A stretch of 64,000 nucleotides of DNA from Diphasiastrum complanatum (Eukaryota > Streptophyta > Lycopodiopsida > Lycopodiales > Lycopodiaceae). Below are positions 62,876-64,000 of the stretch, piece after piece. The stretch spans positions 16,419,775-16,483,774 of the forward strand of contig CM055098.1 of NCBI GenBank assembly GCA_029204225.1. The letters are read 5' to 3'. The position numbers were made by a program, and so were the translations under genes. Below the pieces are notes generated by a model. That model had not been told where the DNA came from and did no database searches. It saw nothing but the letters and a program-made list of their open reading frames with translations. The stretch's first letter is position 1. The number at the start of each line of letters is the position of its first letter.

Positions 62876-64000
62876 CTGCTCTTGTTCAGATGGAGAGGTT
62901 TTCCTCTACTTATTACGTGCATGACCCTGATACTCACTGTCGTCTTTTCTCTTCGGCTATTTCTTCAGTTGCATTGTATTCAGCAGAGACATGGTGTCTA
63001 GGCTTATCTAGCGACACTTGGAGTGACATCTCGCGTTTGCAGATTCACATGCTTAGTCAGATGATTCGGGCTAAGCAGTTAGTTTCTCATGAGATTATTT
63101 TGGCGGAGTTTGCTTCTACTCCACTGATTGTAGAGGCTATTTTCAGGATCATCACATTCATTCACAGAGTCTCGGAGCTGGATTCTTCCAAATACGTGGT
63201 AGCGGCTTTTACATCTTCTCGTACTTTGGTCGGGTAGCGGGCTAAATCCTCATGGTTTCAGTATGCTTCGGACTTTCTACATAGCTGGGGACTTTCTATG
63301 TCTGACCTCCCAGATGGAACTCATGCATTCATTCGCCAACAATATAGAGCATACATACACACTGTCTGGTTTGATCTAGATCCATCGCGGGTTAAGCTTC
63401 AGTTCTATCACATTCACTTTCTTCACCTTGATGCTTCAGGACTTCCCGTCAGACCGAGTTATCTCTCCCAAGGTGCTGTCTTGTGGCCTGTGCTACCGCA
63501 TTGGTCAGCTTCGGGTCTCTTCATCAGCTCGCTATTGAGACAGGCAGATACACGGACACGCCACGGATCTGTCAGTGCTGTACACTACAGGAGGTTGAGG
63601 ATGAGTTTCATATTATTTTCAGATGTCCAGCTTACTATGAGATCAGTGGCAGATACCACTATCTTTATCGGGATATTCTATTCACACTTGATTCCTTCTT
63701 TGCCTATCCAGATGCGAGATGTGTTGGTTTGCTATCACGAGAGATGTTCTCTTTCAGATCTTCTCTTATGTTGGATGATCAGGATGTTGACCACTGCCAG
63801 CCACATATTACACTTTTCTTTCAAAAAAGAGTTAGTGAGATTGATATTCCAGCTCGACGACCGAAGCTCTAGCGTCTTCCTCAACCATCCAGATCTGGAG
63901 TTCGCCACTAGAGGCTACCATGTGCCTCACGCCAGATCACAGTTTTTCTCTCTCAGTTAGTAAGTTCTATTCCTCCGCGTAGCTGGTGGTGAAACTATTG
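62876..64000 (+). mobile_element. 5'-truncated LINE, runs off the window
   Basis: It starts directly after the (TTTC)n tail of the stub. It encodes the post-RT region SAETWCLGLSSDTWSDISRL, IHMLSQMIRAKQLVSHEIIL and SDLPDGTHAFIRQQYRAYIH (two frames). Then comes the zinc knuckle CQCCTLQEVEDEFHIIFRC (C-x2-C-x9-H-x4-C, about 63570-63626) and PAYYEISGRYHYLYRDI. RT and endonuclease are absent. Same family as 37239-37790, and without the knuckle deletion seen at 1-531. Confidence 0.83.

Noticed and set aside
1-64000. CRISPR arrays, rRNA, tRNA genes, bacterial operons
   Set aside because: No regularly spaced short repeats, no rRNA-like blocks and no tRNA cloverleaf noticed; the context is plant nuclear.

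Overview
The window looks like a gene-poor, transposon-loaded stretch of a large land-plant nuclear genome. The evidence is a host gene of a plant chromatin family split by very long introns, many degraded Ty3/gypsy and Ty1/copia elements whose primer-binding sites match the usual plant initiator-Met type (TGGTATCAGAGC), and a LINE family ending in pyrimidine microsatellites. The exact taxon cannot be read from the sequence. Ten-kilobase introns and CT-tailed LINEs would fit a fern or another large-genome plant, but that is only a guess.

Only one host gene is supported. It is on the + strand, with at least 20 exons from 4923 to 62288 (2550 coding bases, 850 codons), and it enters and leaves the window incomplete. 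It encodes the middle of a GMI1-like protein (plant SMCHD1-type, SMC flexible-hinge-domain family). All 20 exons are bounded by AG and GT and join in one open frame with matching phases at every junction. They include a 22-base microexon at 26828-26849. Introns range from 93 bases to about 12.3 kb.

Layout by region. 1-3086: an antisense LINE remnant abutting an antisense gypsy remnant with one LTR. 3087-5683: unassigned sequence with a CGAA-rich repeat and one possible upstream exon, then host exons 1-3. 5684-10662 (intron 3): an antisense LINE fragment and a sense gypsy remnant carrying a solo LTR and a MITE-like insertion. 10663-12621: host exons 4-6. 12622-23954 (intron 6): an antisense copia element that has lost its 3' LTR, with a gypsy element nested in its gag gene and flanked by a 5-bp duplication. 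23955-34428: host exons 7-13, with the largest intron here (27384-33463) holding a GTTCCGGAAC-rich MITE-like element, LINE fragments and an unidentified gag-like remnant. 34429-46697 (intron 13): a LINE with an internal inversion, a scrambled gypsy copy with an inverted integrase core, and a better-preserved sense gypsy. 46698-53894: host exons 14-17 with a degraded antisense gypsy between exons 15 and 16. 53895-60491 (intron 17): a head-to-tail chain of LINE copies separated by (CT)n tracts, an antisense gypsy remnant containing a long foldback structure, and a 312-bp-period tandem duplication. 60492-62288: host exons 18-20. 62289-64000: another LINE tail chain starting exactly at the exon-20 splice donor.

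The mobile elements all look dead: stops, frameshifts, deletions and lost catalytic residues are common. LTR elements lie mostly antisense to the gene. The LINE copies that keep a 3' end lie in sense. The most unusual signals are the LINE tail-to-head chains in pyrimidine microsatellites with a conserved hairpin plus TTAATAAAGC end, the microexon, and the (CT)n tract that forms a 5' splice site.
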